Positions 24,474 through 24,881 of a stretch of DNA of 24,881 bases are shown here, in pieces (within the stretch, counting starts at the first letter, position 1; each line of letters begins with the position of its first letter). The translations under genes and the position numbers were made by a program. The notes beneath the pieces were generated by a model that saw only the letters and a list, made by a program, of their open reading frames with translations, had not been told where the DNA came from and made no database searches. Source of the stretch: Bacteroidia bacterium. GTDB taxonomy: Bacteria > Bacteroidota > Bacteroidia > Bacteroidales > BM520. The stretch covers positions 1-24,881 of the forward strand of contig RZYD01000006.1 of the NCBI GenBank assembly GCA_009930445.1. Direction: 5' to 3'.

Positions 24474-24797
24474 TCAGATAATACTATTTCTATTAAGTAA
24501 CATTTTGTTCAGTAATATATAGATAATAGATAGAACGATTGGCATTACATTAGCGCTAAACCTCATATTGACAGGTGTAATAAAAAGTAAAGATGCAACA
24601 AATAAAATGCAGAAAGCCAGTAACCCAACAAGTGGCAGTGTAAAAGAATATTTTGATTCAGAAATAAACCCTTTTTTGATTATAAAAATGGCCAATAGCA
24701 GAATAAAGCTTACCCACATAATAAAAACATATTCACGATATGAGGCCTCTAATAATGATTCAAAATATCCAGTATTTTGATTAAAAGAGAGTATAAA
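24474..24797 (-). pseudogene. C-terminal remnant of a multi-pass membrane protein
   Basis: The minus-strand frame is open from 24797 to the stop at 24474-24476. It reads NQNTGYFESLLEASYREYVF and then three hydrophobic stretches (MWVSFILLLAIFII, LVGLLAFCILFVASLLF, NVMPIVLSIIYILL). A start at 24719 would give 81 residues, but the protein-like sequence continues upstream to an in-frame stop at 24798-24800 without another ATG. This suggests the tail of a longer membrane protein, with its front lost or frameshifted. A membrane glycosyltransferase is a guess from context. Bases 24798-24881 hold nothing I can assign. Confidence 0.45.
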
Positions 24798-24881
24798 TTA
24801 TTTTGTGTAAACACATGAAAACGCTTTTTAATTTAGTTTACATCTTGATTCAAAAATAGTTAAAAATTGGTGAAGAATAAT

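Noticed and set aside
24568..24780. Plus-strand frame of 70 codons
   Set aside because: It is antisense to the membrane-protein remnant, whose strongly hydrophobic periodic pattern is the better coding signal.

Overview
The window looks like chromosomal DNA of a bacterium in the Bacteroidota (or more broadly the FCB group). Four proteins in the left part end in a type A sorting domain of the type IX secretion system (T9SS). Two promoters fit the Bacteroidota pattern (TAnnTTTG at -7), and clear Shine-Dalgarno sites are generally lacking. No rRNA, tRNA, CRISPR array, transposase or integrase was seen.

Left block (1-8137). Four secreted proteins built from cohesin-like modules lie head to tail. 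The first is cut by the window edge and ends at a hairpin (1512-1544). The next three (1577-7074) are 11-12 bases apart and probably form one operon. The first two also carry a dockerin-like double loop, so cohesin and dockerin folds occur in the same polypeptide. The third adds four beta-sandwich repeats, and the fourth is a minimal cohesin plus sorting domain. A fifth exported protein (7142-8137) has its own promoter, a GNVGIGT-type N-terminus and a chaperone-like C-terminus, without a sorting domain. A strong terminator (8157-8183) closes this block.

Right block (8242-22417). Directly after the terminator and a TAnnTTTG promoter comes an uninterrupted plus-strand run of 13 genes for making, modifying and exporting a polysaccharide. 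It begins with Wzm and a Wzt that has a C-terminal glycan-binding domain. There follow a STELLO-like glycosyltransferase, two GT-A glycosyltransferases, three small sulfotransferases, a large three-part protein (GT-A-like region, sulfotransferase, long coiled coil), a WbsX/GH99-like protein and three GT4 glycosyltransferases. A convergent sulfotransferase (22461-23243, minus) and a further plus-strand sulfotransferase (23463-24278) follow, making six sulfotransferase domains. DNA of the right block is visibly more AT-rich than that of the left block: a 60-base row at 1861 is about 57% GC by count, one at 12541 about 28%. The cluster has probably been exchanged as a cassette.

Working model (inference). 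The glycan is assembled in the cytoplasm, sulfated at several positions, and exported by Wzm/Wzt. The coiled-coil sulfotransferase fusion is a candidate for the enzyme that caps the chain and sets its length, analogous to WbdD in E. coli O9a, with Wzt-C reading the cap. No initiating phosphoglycosyl transferase, flippase, polymerase or PAPS-forming gene is present, so those steps must be encoded elsewhere.

Right end (24279-24881). The last sulfotransferase frame continues open for 55 codons past a TGA stop, and a membrane-protein remnant without a start lies on the minus strand. This edge looks eroded.
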